NCBI RefSeq assembly: GCF_001908275.1 | Contig: NZ_CP018620.1 | Coordinates: 248,001 to 312,000 of the forward strand | Length of the DNA: 64,000 bases | Source of the DNA: Paenibacillus xylanexedens | Lineage (GTDB): Bacteria > Bacillota > Bacilli > Paenibacillales > Paenibacillaceae | Reading direction: 5' to 3' | Shown here: piece after piece, positions 16,831 to 25,601 of the stretch | Layout of the letters: each line of letters opens with the position of its first letter | Numbering within the stretch: the stretch's first letter is position 1 | Notes under the pieces: model-generated | The model's database searches: none | What the model was told of the DNA's origin: nothing | What the model saw: the letters and a program-made list of their open reading frames with translations, nothing else | Translations under genes and position numbers: made by a program

Positions 16831-16905
16831 AAAAAGCCGCACGGCAGGGACGGGATCATGGGGTTCAACCCCATATCCAGACCACTGCCTGCGGCTTTAT
16901 TTTTG
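16831..16905. terminator. Bidirectional terminator between chemoreceptor and nucleoside hydrolase-like gene
   Basis: AAAAAGCCGC and GGCAG pair with CTGCC and GCGGCTTT around an inner hairpin ATGGGGTT/ACCCCAT. A-rich and T-rich flanks are present on both sides. Confidence 0.85.
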
Positions 16906-16944
16906 TTGTACCTTTAATGTTGGCAAGCCCTGAGGCTGCCTGAA

Positions 16945-17910
16945 TTAATAGCGCTGCGGAGCAGCTTTTTTACCCAAATCCGTCATGTACGTAAAGAACG
17001 CTTCCGGATCGGTATCATACACCAGTTGTACTGGACGTCCGTCTGCTTGCTCCACCGTGCGGCCTTGGCTAGGACCATCCGGGATGACAATACAGTTTAC
17101 AGTTTTCTTCTTCACGATGTCCTCGCGTCCAACGGAAGCCGTTGTCAGCACATCCCACAGATAGTATGTGGAATTTGTCTCACTGTACACCAGTGGCGGA
17201 CAACCTGCGTAACAGTTACCCAGGAAATCAACGCCTTCGAAACGACGCTCTGCTGCCCAGCGGTTACGAACGGCTGGAGTCAGAGGTACTTTGTTCGTGC
17301 TTTCCAGTGCAACCAGATCAATCTGGATACCGCTCTGCCATACACGGTAAGCCGCTTCCGGGTCCCAGAATACGTTCCACTCTGCTGTGCCATCATGCTC
17401 AGGCTCTTCTACGTTACCACGCTCAAATGTACCGCCCATCCATACCAGCTTGTCGATTTTCTCTTCAATGTCTGGTGCTTCGTCGAGTGCACGCGCAAGG
17501 TCAGTCAGTGGGCCTGTGAACAGGAGCAACGTTTTGCCTTCGGTATTGCGCACTTTCTCGATCAGATGCTGGTGTGCTGGAACGGCAGAGAGTGGTGCTT
17601 CCATTTTGCCGGATTCGTTCAGTACAGGAAGTGCATCTACATAGAAGGAGTGCAGTCTCCACGCCGCAGGAAATGGATTTTTCCCTCTGGAGTTGGATTT
17701 GGATACCTCTACGGAATATGTACCGAAACGATCGATGATTTTACGGCTGGCATCTGTTGCTGGCTCCAGATATCCGTCTGCCGGAATAACCGATACGCCG
17801 GTTACATGTACATTGTCCATTTGCAGAAGCATGAACAGCGATACGAGGTCATCCACGCCGCCGTCATGGTTAAAATACACATTAAGTTGGTTCGTCATGC
17901 TTGCTTTCAT
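16945..17910 (-). CDS. Divergent nucleoside hydrolase-family protein
   Basis: 321 aa from the ATG at 17910 (AGGGGAAGG upstream); an in-frame ATG four codons later (17898) is equally plausible. The IunH fold is clear: LNVYFNHDGGVDDLVSLFML, then LLLFTGPLTDLARAL, LVWMGGTFERGN, WNVFWDPEAAYRVW and the C-terminal YYLWDVLTTAS. The canonical DxDxGxDD motif reads NHDGGVDD: the first Asp is Asn while the later Ca-binding Asps remain. Activity and substrate may therefore differ from classical nucleoside hydrolases. It lies 4.6 kb from the salvage operon, in the same orientation but separated from it by oppositely oriented genes. Confidence 0.85.
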   Translation of the reverse strand: MKASMTNQLNVYFNHDGGVDDLVSLFMLLQMDNVHVTGVSVIPADGYLEPATDASRKIIDRFGTYSVEVSKSNSRGKNPFPAAWRLHSFYVDALPVLNESGKMEAPLSAVPAHQHLIEKVRNTEGKTLLLFTGPLTDLARALDEAPDIEEKIDKLVWMGGTFERGNVEEPEHDGTAEWNVFWDPEAAYRVWQSGIQIDLVALESTNKVPLTPAVRNRWAAERRFEGVDFLGNCYAGCPPLVYSETNSTYYLWDVLTTASVGREDIVKKKTVNCIVIPDGPSQGRTVEQADGRPVQLVYDTDPEAFFTYMTDLGKKAAPQRY

Positions 17911-18167
17911 CCTTCCCCTGGTTGTCCCATTGATGTTAATCATCCGTCTGCTCAAGGCCGACGCTTCCTCTATTATGTCCCAAAACACTTGGTTACGTAA
18001 ACCTTCCCCATACAAAGAAAGCCAGGATTACGTCTCATCCTGCGGATATTTTACAGTTCCACCATTCCATCTCAGGAGGACAACTGGTAGAGGTCATCAT
18101 CGTTCGGAAAATAAAGAAATGGACAGCAGGCTTGAAGCCCTGCCATCCATCTCACCCAATCCATGTA

Positions 18168-20399
18168 TTACATGGACTGGTTCTGTTTCTCCTCATTCTT
18201 TTCGGCAATCGGCACATACTTACCTGGCCAGAAGGCCCATTTACCCAGCAATGCGGTGATCGCCGGTACCATGAACGGACGAACCAGGAAGGTATCCAAC
18301 ATCACACCAACGGCAGTGATAATACCAAACTGCACCAACACCTGAATTGGTAATGTAGCAAGTACCGCAAATGTTCCTGCCAAGATCAGACCTGCTGATG
18401 TAATAACAGAGCTTGTCTCGCCAACACCTTCTCTAATCGCTTGACGAAGCGGCATCGTTTTGCGTTTCTGCCAGATGCTAGAGATCATGAAGATGTTGTA
18501 GTCTTCACCCAGTGCCACGAGGAATACGAAGGAATACAGCGGAATTGCTCCCTGAATGGCATCTGCGCCAAGTCCGTAGTGAATGATGATCCAACCCAGA
18601 CCCAGTGCAGAGAAATACGACAGAACAACCGTTGCAATCAAGTACGCCGTAGCTACAACTGAACGCAGATATAATAGTAATAACAATGTAATCATGCCGA
18701 TGACCACAGGAATAATGATCTTGGCATCCCGTTCTCCGGTTACTTCAATGTCATACTGTTCAGCCGTCTGACCATCGATCCAGACCTGACTGTCCACATT
18801 AGCTACACCAGCATCTTGAAGCGCCTGTTCCGCAGTAGCCCGCAGATCTGGAATATGCTGCATTGCCTCCATGGAATATGGATTCAGATTAAATTCCACA
18901 TCAAAGGCGGTAATGTTGGCATTCTCGGCACCCTGCTGAGCATCGCCTACTTTGCTAATGTAATCCAGCGATTCGAGACGCTGCTTCAGATCAGTTTCTT
19001 TGCCTTCGGCATCGATCATGATTTTGACTGGAGCCAGCTCACCTTGGGAGAACTGTTCGCCAATGACCGTGAAACCTTCGCGGGAAGGCACATCCTCCGG
19101 GAAGGAAGACAAAAGATCATACGTGAATTTAACCTGAGTAGAGAATGCCGCCAGTCCTCCCAGCAATACCAACGTAATTGCAAGAACGGTCCATGGCTTT
19201 GTTACCACAACACGGCCAATCCAGCTTTCCTTGATTTTGCGCGGGGCCGGAGCCGGTTTGCCTTTTTTCTTCGCACGCTCCACTTCCATCGCATGTGTAC
19301 GCGGTACGAATGGATAGAATGAACCCCGACCGAAGATCGCCAGAAGCGCCGGAACCAGTGTCAGACTTGCAATAAACATGATAAAGATGGACAGACTGAA
19401 TGGTACGGCAAAGCGATGATATGCACCGTATTCAGCCAGCAACAGCACCAATAGTGCTGCAACGACCGTGAATCCACTCATGGCAATGGCGCCAGATGAT
19501 CCGGTAATTGCCTGGAAGATGGCTTTCTTTTTGTCCGGCTCATGATAGAGAATTTGGCGGTATCTGGAGATCATGAACAGGCAGTAATCCGTTCCTGCTC
19601 CGAATAACAACACGGTCATGATTGAGATCGACTGTGCGTCCACCGTAATCCAGCCTTGATCCGCCATGAATCCGAGAATGGGGCTTGTCACCATATACGC
19701 GAATCCAACGGCAATGATCGGGATAATCGCCAGTACCGGCGAGCGATAGATCAACAGCAACAGTACTAATACCAGTACAACCGTAGCGATCAGCAAGGAT
19801 ACATCGGCGGAGGAGAATAGCCCGCTCGCATCAATGGATATCCCTACTGGCCCTGTCACACGGGCAATCAGTGTATTGGTATCATCTATGGCTACATCAA
19901 ACGGGTTTGCCCCGAAGATGTCTTGTGTTTTTTGCTCAAGTGCTTCAATAGCTTCCTTCAATTGTTCCGAATCGGCACCTTCATTGAAGAAAAGTGGCAT
20001 AACCAAAGTACTTCCGTCTTCCGAAAGCTGGCCTTTCAATGCCTGTGGTGGTAATTGATAGAGTGGCACAACGGACTGTTGTTGTTCTACCGGATCTTGA
20101 TCCAGTCGCTCCGTTAATGCCTGAATGTTCTGAATCTGCTCATCCGTCAGACCGCCGGCTTGACGCCATACGATCAACGCGGGCAGTCCTTCACCACCAG
20201 GGAATTCCTTCTCAGCAAGTGCAGCTGCCTGAACCGATGGTTTGGATTCACTCAGATCCTGTGCGTTATTGGTTTCACGATCACCTACAGCAGGCCATAC
20301 CATGCCAAGCACAACGGCGATAATGATCCATACCAACAGCGTAATCCATTTGCTTCGTTTGCCGGCAACCCAGCGGCCGTAACCCGAACCTTCCTGCAT
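18168..20399 (-). CDS. MMPL-family (RND) transporter
   Basis: 743 aa, about 12 membrane helices in two MMPL halves. An N-terminal helix (WITLLVWIIIAVVLGMVWP) leads to an extracellular loop domain and helices 2-6. In these, VLLFGAGTDYCLFMISRYRQ is the hallmark Asp-Tyr segment. A second loop domain (about residues 400-560) and the matching ALGEDYNIFMISSIWQ segment follow. Such proteins export lipids, surfactants or drugs with proton motive force. The divergent TetR gene 178 bp away probably controls it. The start follows a GGGAG site at somewhat long spacing. Confidence 0.93.
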   Translation of the reverse strand: MQEGSGYGRWVAGKRSKWITLLVWIIIAVVLGMVWPAVGDRETNNAQDLSESKPSVQAAALAEKEFPGGEGLPALIVWRQAGGLTDEQIQNIQALTERLDQDPVEQQQSVVPLYQLPPQALKGQLSEDGSTLVMPLFFNEGADSEQLKEAIEALEQKTQDIFGANPFDVAIDDTNTLIARVTGPVGISIDASGLFSSADVSLLIATVVLVLVLLLLIYRSPVLAIIPIIAVGFAYMVTSPILGFMADQGWITVDAQSISIMTVLLFGAGTDYCLFMISRYRQILYHEPDKKKAIFQAITGSSGAIAMSGFTVVAALLVLLLAEYGAYHRFAVPFSLSIFIMFIASLTLVPALLAIFGRGSFYPFVPRTHAMEVERAKKKGKPAPAPRKIKESWIGRVVVTKPWTVLAITLVLLGGLAAFSTQVKFTYDLLSSFPEDVPSREGFTVIGEQFSQGELAPVKIMIDAEGKETDLKQRLESLDYISKVGDAQQGAENANITAFDVEFNLNPYSMEAMQHIPDLRATAEQALQDAGVANVDSQVWIDGQTAEQYDIEVTGERDAKIIIPVVIGMITLLLLLYLRSVVATAYLIATVVLSYFSALGLGWIIIHYGLGADAIQGAIPLYSFVFLVALGEDYNIFMISSIWQKRKTMPLRQAIREGVGETSSVITSAGLILAGTFAVLATLPIQVLVQFGIITAVGVMLDTFLVRPFMVPAITALLGKWAFWPGKYVPIAEKNEEKQNQSM

Positions 20400-20458
20400 T
20401 GTCTCTTCATCTCCCTATTCTGTTTCTATGAAGCCCTAATATATATGATGGTGTAGTA

Positions 20459-20474
20459 ATGAACCACGGGTCAT
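20459..20474. promoter_or_regulatory. Candidate TetR operator
   Basis: ATGAACC-AC-GGGTCAT is a 16-bp inverted repeat with one mismatch in each 7-base arm pair. It lies between the divergent MMPL and TetR genes. Its position between the two starts is typical for local TetR autoregulation. Confidence 0.45.
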
Positions 20475-20577
20475 AGTATAATCGAGTTAATTATATATAC
20501 CGGAAGGTTAATTTTGCAATGCCTAATTTTGTGAACACTTCTAACAAGCAATTAAATACGTAAAGAGGTATGTACTT

Positions 20578-21204
20578 ATGAGCAAAAAAACAAACATTCC
20601 CCGTTCACCGGGTAGACCCAAAACAGCTGTGGATCAAGCATCTGTTCAAACCAACATATTGATGACCGCGTCACGTCTGTTTATGGAATACGGGTATGAA
20701 CCTGTCTCTCTCCAGCAGATCGCCTCACTATGCAATGTAACCAAAGCATCGATCTATTATCACTTCTCCAGCAAAGCAGATCTGTTCACCGTTGCCATCA
20801 CCCGCATGATGGCGATGGGCATGCAGCAGACTTCGCTCCGTCTGGATGAACCTGGTACGTTGCAAGAACGACTGGTTAAGGTTGCCGAAGCGAAGATGCA
20901 GCACTCCCATATTGAAACGGAGACCATGATGCGAGAAGCTGAGAAACATCTGGACACGGAGCAACTCGCCCAGATTCGGGAAGCGGAGATTCGTATATTC
21001 GAAGTACTAGCAATCCATTTTCAGAAGGAGATGGACAATGGTTATTTGCGGGTTGGGAACCCCATGCTGCTTGCCCATGCGTTTACGTCACTGCTGATGC
21101 TCGCGAACCGCGAAGATGTACGCAACATGAATGGCGGCAGCATTGAGGAACTCGCGCAGGAACTGGTGGCGCTGTTTCTGGATGGAGCGGTTAAGCGGAA
21201 CTAA
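20578..21204 (+). CDS. TetR-family transcriptional regulator
   Basis: 208 aa. The N-terminal helix-turn-helix domain is clear: ILMTASRLFMEYGYEPVSLQQIA, then CNVTKASIYYHFSSKADLF (recognition helix region about residues 45-63). The C-terminal ligand and dimer domain is variable, as usual. The ATG lies 9 nt after AGAGG. It is divergent from the MMPL transporter gene, the standard arrangement of a TetR repressor with its exporter. The inducer is unknown. Confidence 0.93.
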   Translation: MSKKTNIPRSPGRPKTAVDQASVQTNILMTASRLFMEYGYEPVSLQQIASLCNVTKASIYYHFSSKADLFTVAITRMMAMGMQQTSLRLDEPGTLQERLVKVAEAKMQHSHIETETMMREAEKHLDTEQLAQIREAEIRIFEVLAIHFQKEMDNGYLRVGNPMLLAHAFTSLLMLANREDVRNMNGGSIEELAQELVALFLDGAVKRN

Positions 21205-21238
21205 AATATATAGCTATATCTCAAAAGCAGTTATGCCA

Positions 21239-21283
21239 AAAAACCATCGGGCGATGCAATGAACACACCTACCGATGGTTTAT
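21239..21283. terminator. Bidirectional terminator after tetR
   Basis: AAACCATCGG (21241-21250) pairs with CCGATGGTTT (21272-21281), with an A-run before and TATT after. Confidence 0.75.
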
Positions 21284-21360
21284 TGGTTGAAATCTAATCA
21301 TGATTATAAGACTCTGCTCCTGAAAGTTTTGAATTGATCCTGTAATTACTTACCTGTTAC

Positions 21361-22158
21361 TTAGTCGACAGTGATATAAATAGATATATTAGGGCCATCA
21401 CTACTATTCTCCGTATAGAATTTACCTTCACCCGTTGGTCTTCCGTTTTTAAACATGCCCACATAGACTAACTTACCGTTTAAGTACCCTTTACCTTTGC
21501 CGGTAATAGCTCCATTTTTAGCCTGCCCATCATAGATGATTACACCATCTTCGTACAATTTAATTTTGCCAGAATACGTGGGTACTCCTTTATCAAATGC
21601 ACCAACATAGGCAATTTCTCCATATTGATATGCTTTACCTTGTCCCTGTGGCAAACCATTCTTAAACGTACCCTGATAGAACATTTCACCATATTCTGTA
21701 TACCACTTACCTTGACCATGAAACGAACCATTCAAAAAATCGCCCTTATATTTAACCGTTCCATTTATGTCGTACTCGGTACCTTTACCTGAGGGAAGCC
21801 ACGTTTCCTTATCCACCTTACCAACATAATTAAACTTTCCATTTGGGTAATAGATCTTTCCCTGTCCATTAGAGATATCCGAGTACAGCTTCCCATCAGA
21901 GTTATACCTTTTTCCTTCATGAGGCCTCCCCGCTACAAACTTACCTTCAAAGCTCTTCTTCCCATTTGGAAAGTAGGATATTCCTTTACCATTAGGAACA
22001 CCATTTTTGACTTCTCCTACATATCTGTGTTTTTCTCCAGAAAGAGTGATATAGATCTCTTTTTTCGCTGCTGAGACCTGTCCAGGTGAAGTAAACAGCG
22101 GTGTAACCAAAATTAAAAAAACAGTAAACCACTTCAAACAATTCTCTAACCTTCGCAT
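21361..22158 (-). CDS. Secreted MORN-repeat protein
   Basis: 265 aa. The N-terminus has a signal peptide (MRRLENCLKW, then a hydrophobic stretch ending in SAAKK). The rest consists of about nine consecutive MORN-type repeats of 20-25 residues with the YxGxxxNGxxxGxG pattern (for example YKGDFLNGSFHGQGK, YQGTFKNGLPQGQGK and YVGMFKNGRPTGEGK). MORN repeats form elongated beta-sheets that bind lipids, proteins or wall material. A secreted form would lie at the cell surface. The start follows GGGG at a plausible distance. It is apparently monocistronic and its function is unknown. Confidence 0.85.
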   Translation of the reverse strand: MRRLENCLKWFTVFLILVTPLFTSPGQVSAAKKEIYITLSGEKHRYVGEVKNGVPNGKGISYFPNGKKSFEGKFVAGRPHEGKRYNSDGKLYSDISNGQGKIYYPNGKFNYVGKVDKETWLPSGKGTEYDINGTVKYKGDFLNGSFHGQGKWYTEYGEMFYQGTFKNGLPQGQGKAYQYGEIAYVGAFDKGVPTYSGKIKLYEDGVIIYDGQAKNGAITGKGKGYLNGKLVYVGMFKNGRPTGEGKFYTENSSDGPNISIYITVD

Positions 22159-22487
22159 TTCGTTAAATCCCCATTTCTATTCTTATAGAATCTATCGGCC
22201 TGCTAAGGTAAACTGATACGTCTCTTTAAGACTATGAATGTCTGGTTTACTACAACGCAGCTATGTATACAGTACAGCAAATCAAAATATGTAATTCGAG
22301 CAGAGTAATACGAATCTTCAAACTAGGTTTCTCTTCGACTTAGCAAGCACGACAATACTTATATCGACCATTATAGCTACAAGCATGAGAAAATATGGTA
22401 AAGTGTTGTTAATTATCTATTTCCCGTTGATTAATACGATACATAACATGAATAACACTAGCCTTGAACCCATAGGAGGAACAACTA
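22159..22487. other. Intergenic stretch without a clear gene
   Basis: Divergent promoter region between the MORN-repeat gene and the acetyltransferase gene. A loose inverted repeat, GTAAAC..GTTTAC, with an inner AGAC/GTCT lies around 22210-22255. I see no other signal beyond the GGAGGA ribosome binding site before 22488. Confidence 0.4.
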
Positions 22488-23078
22488 ATGTCACATTCAA
22501 AACCATCCCCACGTATCCCACGTCTGCTAGAAACGTCGCGCATATACCTGCGCCCTTTCGAGATTACAGATGTGGATGCTTACTTCCCTGGCCTGTTTGA
22601 CGCCGAGATGCGCAGGCTGACAGGAACACAGAACAGTTTCACACGCACTCAGGTTGAACGTTACGTTGAGAATGCAGCACAGGATGACACCAGACTCATG
22701 CTACTTATTGCTTTACAGGAAGATGACCAGATCATCGGAGATGTCGTTCTGATGGACATGCATGCCAAGAATCGCAGTGCACATATTCGGGTTGCCATTG
22801 ATCAGGCAGAGTATCAAGGAAAAGGTTACGGTAGCGAGGCGTTACTGCTTATGCTGGACTACGGCTTCGGCATCTGTAACTTGCATCGAATCGAGCTTGA
22901 GGTGTACGCCTTCAACGAGCGAGCCATTCGCACGTATGAGAAACTCGGATTCCAGCGCGAGGGTGTGAAGCGGGATGTCTTGTTCTACAATCATCAATAC
23001 CATGATGCCATTCAGATGAGCATGCTGGAGGATGAGTTCAGGCAACGTCATATGAAAGATCAGCCAGGGAATGTTTGA
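22488..23078 (+). CDS. GNAT acetyltransferase, RimJ/RimL type
   Basis: 196 aa. The pattern is RLLETSRIYLRPFEITDVDAY at the N-terminus, then the acetyl-CoA loop QAEYQGKGYGSEALLLML (about residues 102-120). LHRIELEVYAFNERAIRTYEKLGF, the C-terminal motif B signature of the RimJ/RimL branch, follows. Members acetylate ribosomal protein N-termini, antibiotics or small molecules, and the substrate here is open. The ATG is 8 nt after AGGAGGA. Convergent with the lipid kinase gene, sharing a terminator. Confidence 0.92.
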   Translation: MSHSKPSPRIPRLLETSRIYLRPFEITDVDAYFPGLFDAEMRRLTGTQNSFTRTQVERYVENAAQDDTRLMLLIALQEDDQIIGDVVLMDMHAKNRSAHIRVAIDQAEYQGKGYGSEALLLMLDYGFGICNLHRIELEVYAFNERAIRTYEKLGFQREGVKRDVLFYNHQYHDAIQMSMLEDEFRQRHMKDQPGNV

Positions 23079-23108
23079 TTTTTCGATCAGTCAAAATCAA
23101 ACCAAAAA

Positions 23109-23136
23109 ACCGGGGGATTTAATAACCCTCCCCGGT
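23109..23136. terminator. Bidirectional terminator overlapping the lipid kinase 3' end
   Basis: ACCGGGG and CCCCGGT arms with A/T runs on both sides. The right arm (23129-23135) lies inside the last codons of the minus-strand kinase gene, as with the nos terminator. Confidence 0.85.
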
Positions 23137-24015
23137 TAAAAACTTCAGATGACCCGTCAACACCGACAGCTCGGCGGGTGTCTTCATATACAATTCGCCA
23201 TCCGTGTCGGCTGACATCGGCGCATCTGTCTTCACTTTTAACGTAGATGCCTTGAAGTATGAAATGCTCTCACTCTGAGGTTGCCAATCTCCCTCCGGCT
23301 TGTGTGACAGAATCTCTCGCAGCAGCGGAATGCCTGTCTCATGAATAATGAGCACGTCCAGTTCGCCATCCTGCAACGCATCCGTTGCAAAGGGCAGGGC
23401 ATTCGTTCCCAGAAAACGGCCATTAGCTGCATAGATCATCACTGCTTCGCCTTCCATCTCTTTCCCATCCGCCTCCAGTTGGTAACGAAACGGCTCTGTA
23501 TGACTAATTGTCTGTAAAGTGCTGATAAAATAACTGAGCTTCCCCAGCGCGCTTTTCAGATTTTCGTTAATATTCTGCGAAGCATCACTGATCAAGCCAA
23601 TGCCAAAAAAGTTCGTGAACACTCGATCATTAGCTCTTCCAACATCAATGGATACCACCCGACCTGCCAGCATTTCTTGTGCCGCAGTCTCTGCATCCGG
23701 TGAAATGCCGAGCGAACGCGCAAAGTCATTACACGTGCCTCCAGGCAATATACCAATCAACGGAGGATGTTGCAGATCAGCCAGTCCATTCACGCATTCA
23801 TGCACCGTGCCATCCCCACCCAGGATAAACACCACATCGAATTGTTCCCCGCGCTCACGACATAGCTTCTCTCCTTCACCCGGTTCATCCGTACGCACAA
23901 TGACGAGTTCATGGACAGCTGGAGCCAGCACACCAGCCACGAGGCCCACTGTGTTCTCACGATTGGCCTTGCCCGAATGATGATGATGAATTAACAACGC
24001 TTTGTTAAACTCCAT
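23119..24015 (-). CDS. Diacylglycerol/lipid kinase (DagK/YegS/BmrU family)
   Basis: 298 aa, the normal size. It phosphorylates diacylglycerol or a related lipid with ATP at the inner membrane face. Nucleotide-binding motif GGDGTVHECVNGL (about residue 65) and the second signature GILPGGTCNDFARSLGI are intact, followed by the C-terminal beta-sandwich (GRFLGTNALPFA, LDVLIIH). In Gram-positives DgkB recycles diacylglycerol released by lipoteichoic acid synthesis. An LtaS-like gene lies in this window, but not next to it. The ATG follows GGAGGAAGAGGG. Confidence 0.9.
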   Translation of the reverse strand: MEFNKALLIHHHHSGKANRENTVGLVAGVLAPAVHELVIVRTDEPGEGEKLCRERGEQFDVVFILGGDGTVHECVNGLADLQHPPLIGILPGGTCNDFARSLGISPDAETAAQEMLAGRVVSIDVGRANDRVFTNFFGIGLISDASQNINENLKSALGKLSYFISTLQTISHTEPFRYQLEADGKEMEGEAVMIYAANGRFLGTNALPFATDALQDGELDVLIIHETGIPLLREILSHKPEGDWQPQSESISYFKASTLKVKTDAPMSADTDGELYMKTPAELSVLTGHLKFLTGEGY

Positions 24016-24333
24016 CCCTCTTCCTCCATTCCAATGCTTGTTAACCCTTTACCCACAAAGGTTGAAGCCGTAAACAAGCCCTTCGCTAAGCACTCATCAT
24101 GATTCCAAATAGGTTTCCCAATCAGGTATGCATCCTAATCCTCATTCATTCGTAATAGCTAGATGGCCCGTTTATCTTATAGAACCATTTCCTTGTTTAA
24201 CCAGATGTATGCATGAGAAAAAGGGTTTCTCCGCACCTTAATGTCATAAGGCCGCAAATTTTGCTGGTGAGAACCCATTCAAATCGAGTCAAAACGGTTA
24301 TATCTATACCATATACGAATGGAGGGATTCCCT
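24016..24333. other. Intergenic stretch without a clear gene
   Basis: Divergent spacer between the lipid kinase and the DUF697-like gene. It holds the GGAGGG ribosome binding site just before 24334. No hairpin, repeat or small reading frame with a good start is visible. Confidence 0.4.
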
Positions 24334-24927
24334 ATGATTCCGGCAACGTTGGAACAATTGGAGCAAGTTCGCAAGGAATGCCGTACCATGGTTCGCAAAA
24401 GAGCTACCGCTTCTGCCGGTACAACACTCGTTCCGCTGCCCGGTACAGACGTACTGGCTGATGTGGGGATGCTGATGCAGCTGTTGCCTGCCATTAACAA
24501 TAAATTCGGATTATCACAAAAACAGCTGGACGGCATGGACCCCGAGACCAAATCCATGATCTATGGATTCGTCATGTCCATCGGAAGCAAAGTCATTGGT
24601 CGTATGATCACCAAGGAATTGGTGGTACAGGTTCTGAAAAGAGTCGGCGTACGCGTAGCTACCAAATCGGTCGCCAAATTTGTCCCTTTTGCAGGACAGG
24701 GATTGGCTGCCGCACTCAGCTTTACAGCCATGCGCTATGTGGGTAACAAACATGTGGATGACTGTTATGAGGTCGTCAAACGCATGATTGAGCAGCGCGA
24801 ATTAATCCCGGGTGAACCCGCTCCGTCTGCGCTGGAGGAAGCTAACAGCGACGACGTGAAGGCAGAAGTAAAGTCGGTCTCTAGCAATGTCACTGATGAA
24901 CCTGCGAACGATTCTAAGGATCAATAG
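24334..24927 (+). CDS. DUF697-like membrane-associated protein
   Basis: 197 aa from the ATG at 24334, 7 nt after GGAGGG. Two amphipathic to hydrophobic hairpin regions (LVPLPGTDVLADVGMLMQLLP and KFVPFAGQGLAAALSFTAMR) contain the Pro-Gly turn typical of DUF697/YcjF-type proteins, which are associated with GTPases and membranes. The acidic, Ser-rich C-terminal tail (about residue 165 on) looks disordered. No GTPase gene is adjacent. The family call rests on pattern only and the function is unknown. Confidence 0.55.
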   Translation: MIPATLEQLEQVRKECRTMVRKRATASAGTTLVPLPGTDVLADVGMLMQLLPAINNKFGLSQKQLDGMDPETKSMIYGFVMSIGSKVIGRMITKELVVQVLKRVGVRVATKSVAKFVPFAGQGLAAALSFTAMRYVGNKHVDDCYEVVKRMIEQRELIPGEPAPSALEEANSDDVKAEVKSVSSNVTDEPANDSKDQ

Positions 24928-25057
24928 AATGCGGGTCATGCCCTGTTCAAACAGAGGCATACAAAGTATCTCATGACCAATCTGGATGTCCCAATCGGTG
25001 ATCTTATGCCCGTGTGGTTGTATCTCGATTGGTGTACGATGAATTCAAAATATAAAT

Positions 25058-25104
25058 AAACGGGACGAAGCAGTGTAGTTACACCGCTTCGTCCCGTTTT
25101 TATT
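25058..25104. terminator. Strong terminator
   Basis: Perfect 14-bp arms AAACGGGACGAAGC (25058-25071) and its complement (25086-25099), followed by TTTTATTTTG. It terminates the DUF697-like gene at a distance of about 130 bp. Confidence 0.92.
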
Positions 25105-25157
25105 TTGTGCAGCATGGCATATGTAAGACAATTATGACTAAGGTTTACTAGAATGTT

Positions 25158-25232
25158 TTAACGAACTCAGCACACTCTAATAGGCCCAATTCCACAATTC
25201 CGGCGTTCTAACGAATCGTAGACACTTTATTT
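25158..25232. repeat. Phased-unit palindromic element, copy 1, left part
   Basis: Two direct units of the CTAACGAA family begin with TAACGAA at 25159 and 25209, exactly 50 bp apart. The second reads CTAACGAATCGTAGACAC then TTTATTT. The right half of this element is separated from it by the IS110 insertion. Confidence 0.8.
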
Positions 25233-25234
25233 CC

Positions 25235-25601
25235 TCATTCTGCAGTTTCTTTTACCGCTTTGTGTTGCTTATCAGAGAAATAACATGTCTCAAGTTCGTT
25301 GCTATGAACGTTTTTGTCAAGCCCATCACAAAATGCTGCTTTTCGCCGAAGCCCTAAGCGCGGGAGTCCATATGCGAGCGACGGTTGGCACGCTGCTATC
25401 CGTGGGTTGGTTACCACATGGTATGCCTTCGTCAAGGAGAGCTTTTACAAGCTAGCCACGCACGTTCAGCCCATTAAAAGCCTAGTGCAAACGAACCTCG
25501 TACATTCTCTCCTGAACCTTCCATGAACTCCCGGGCCTAAGGCTCCGGAGTTTTCCCCTTTTTCCTTTTAAACCATCCGTCTCTTCAAGATGAATAACAG
25601 A
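25235..25601 (-). ncRNA. Candidate bridge RNA region of the IS110 element
   Basis: IS110-family elements encode a bridge RNA in their longer non-coding end. Here the longer end lies downstream of the transposase, as in the IS1111 subgroup. Local stems are present (AGCTT/AAGCT near 25441, GTGG/CCAC near 25402). A terminator-like hairpin AACTCC/GGAGTT lies at about 25527-25552. The guide loops cannot be assigned by eye. Confidence 0.4.

Noticed and set aside
17026..18000. Long open frame on the plus strand (324 codons)
   Set aside because: It is fully antisense to the nucleoside hydrolase-like gene, has no ribosome binding site and has a composition (Cys/His-rich) typical of shadow frames.
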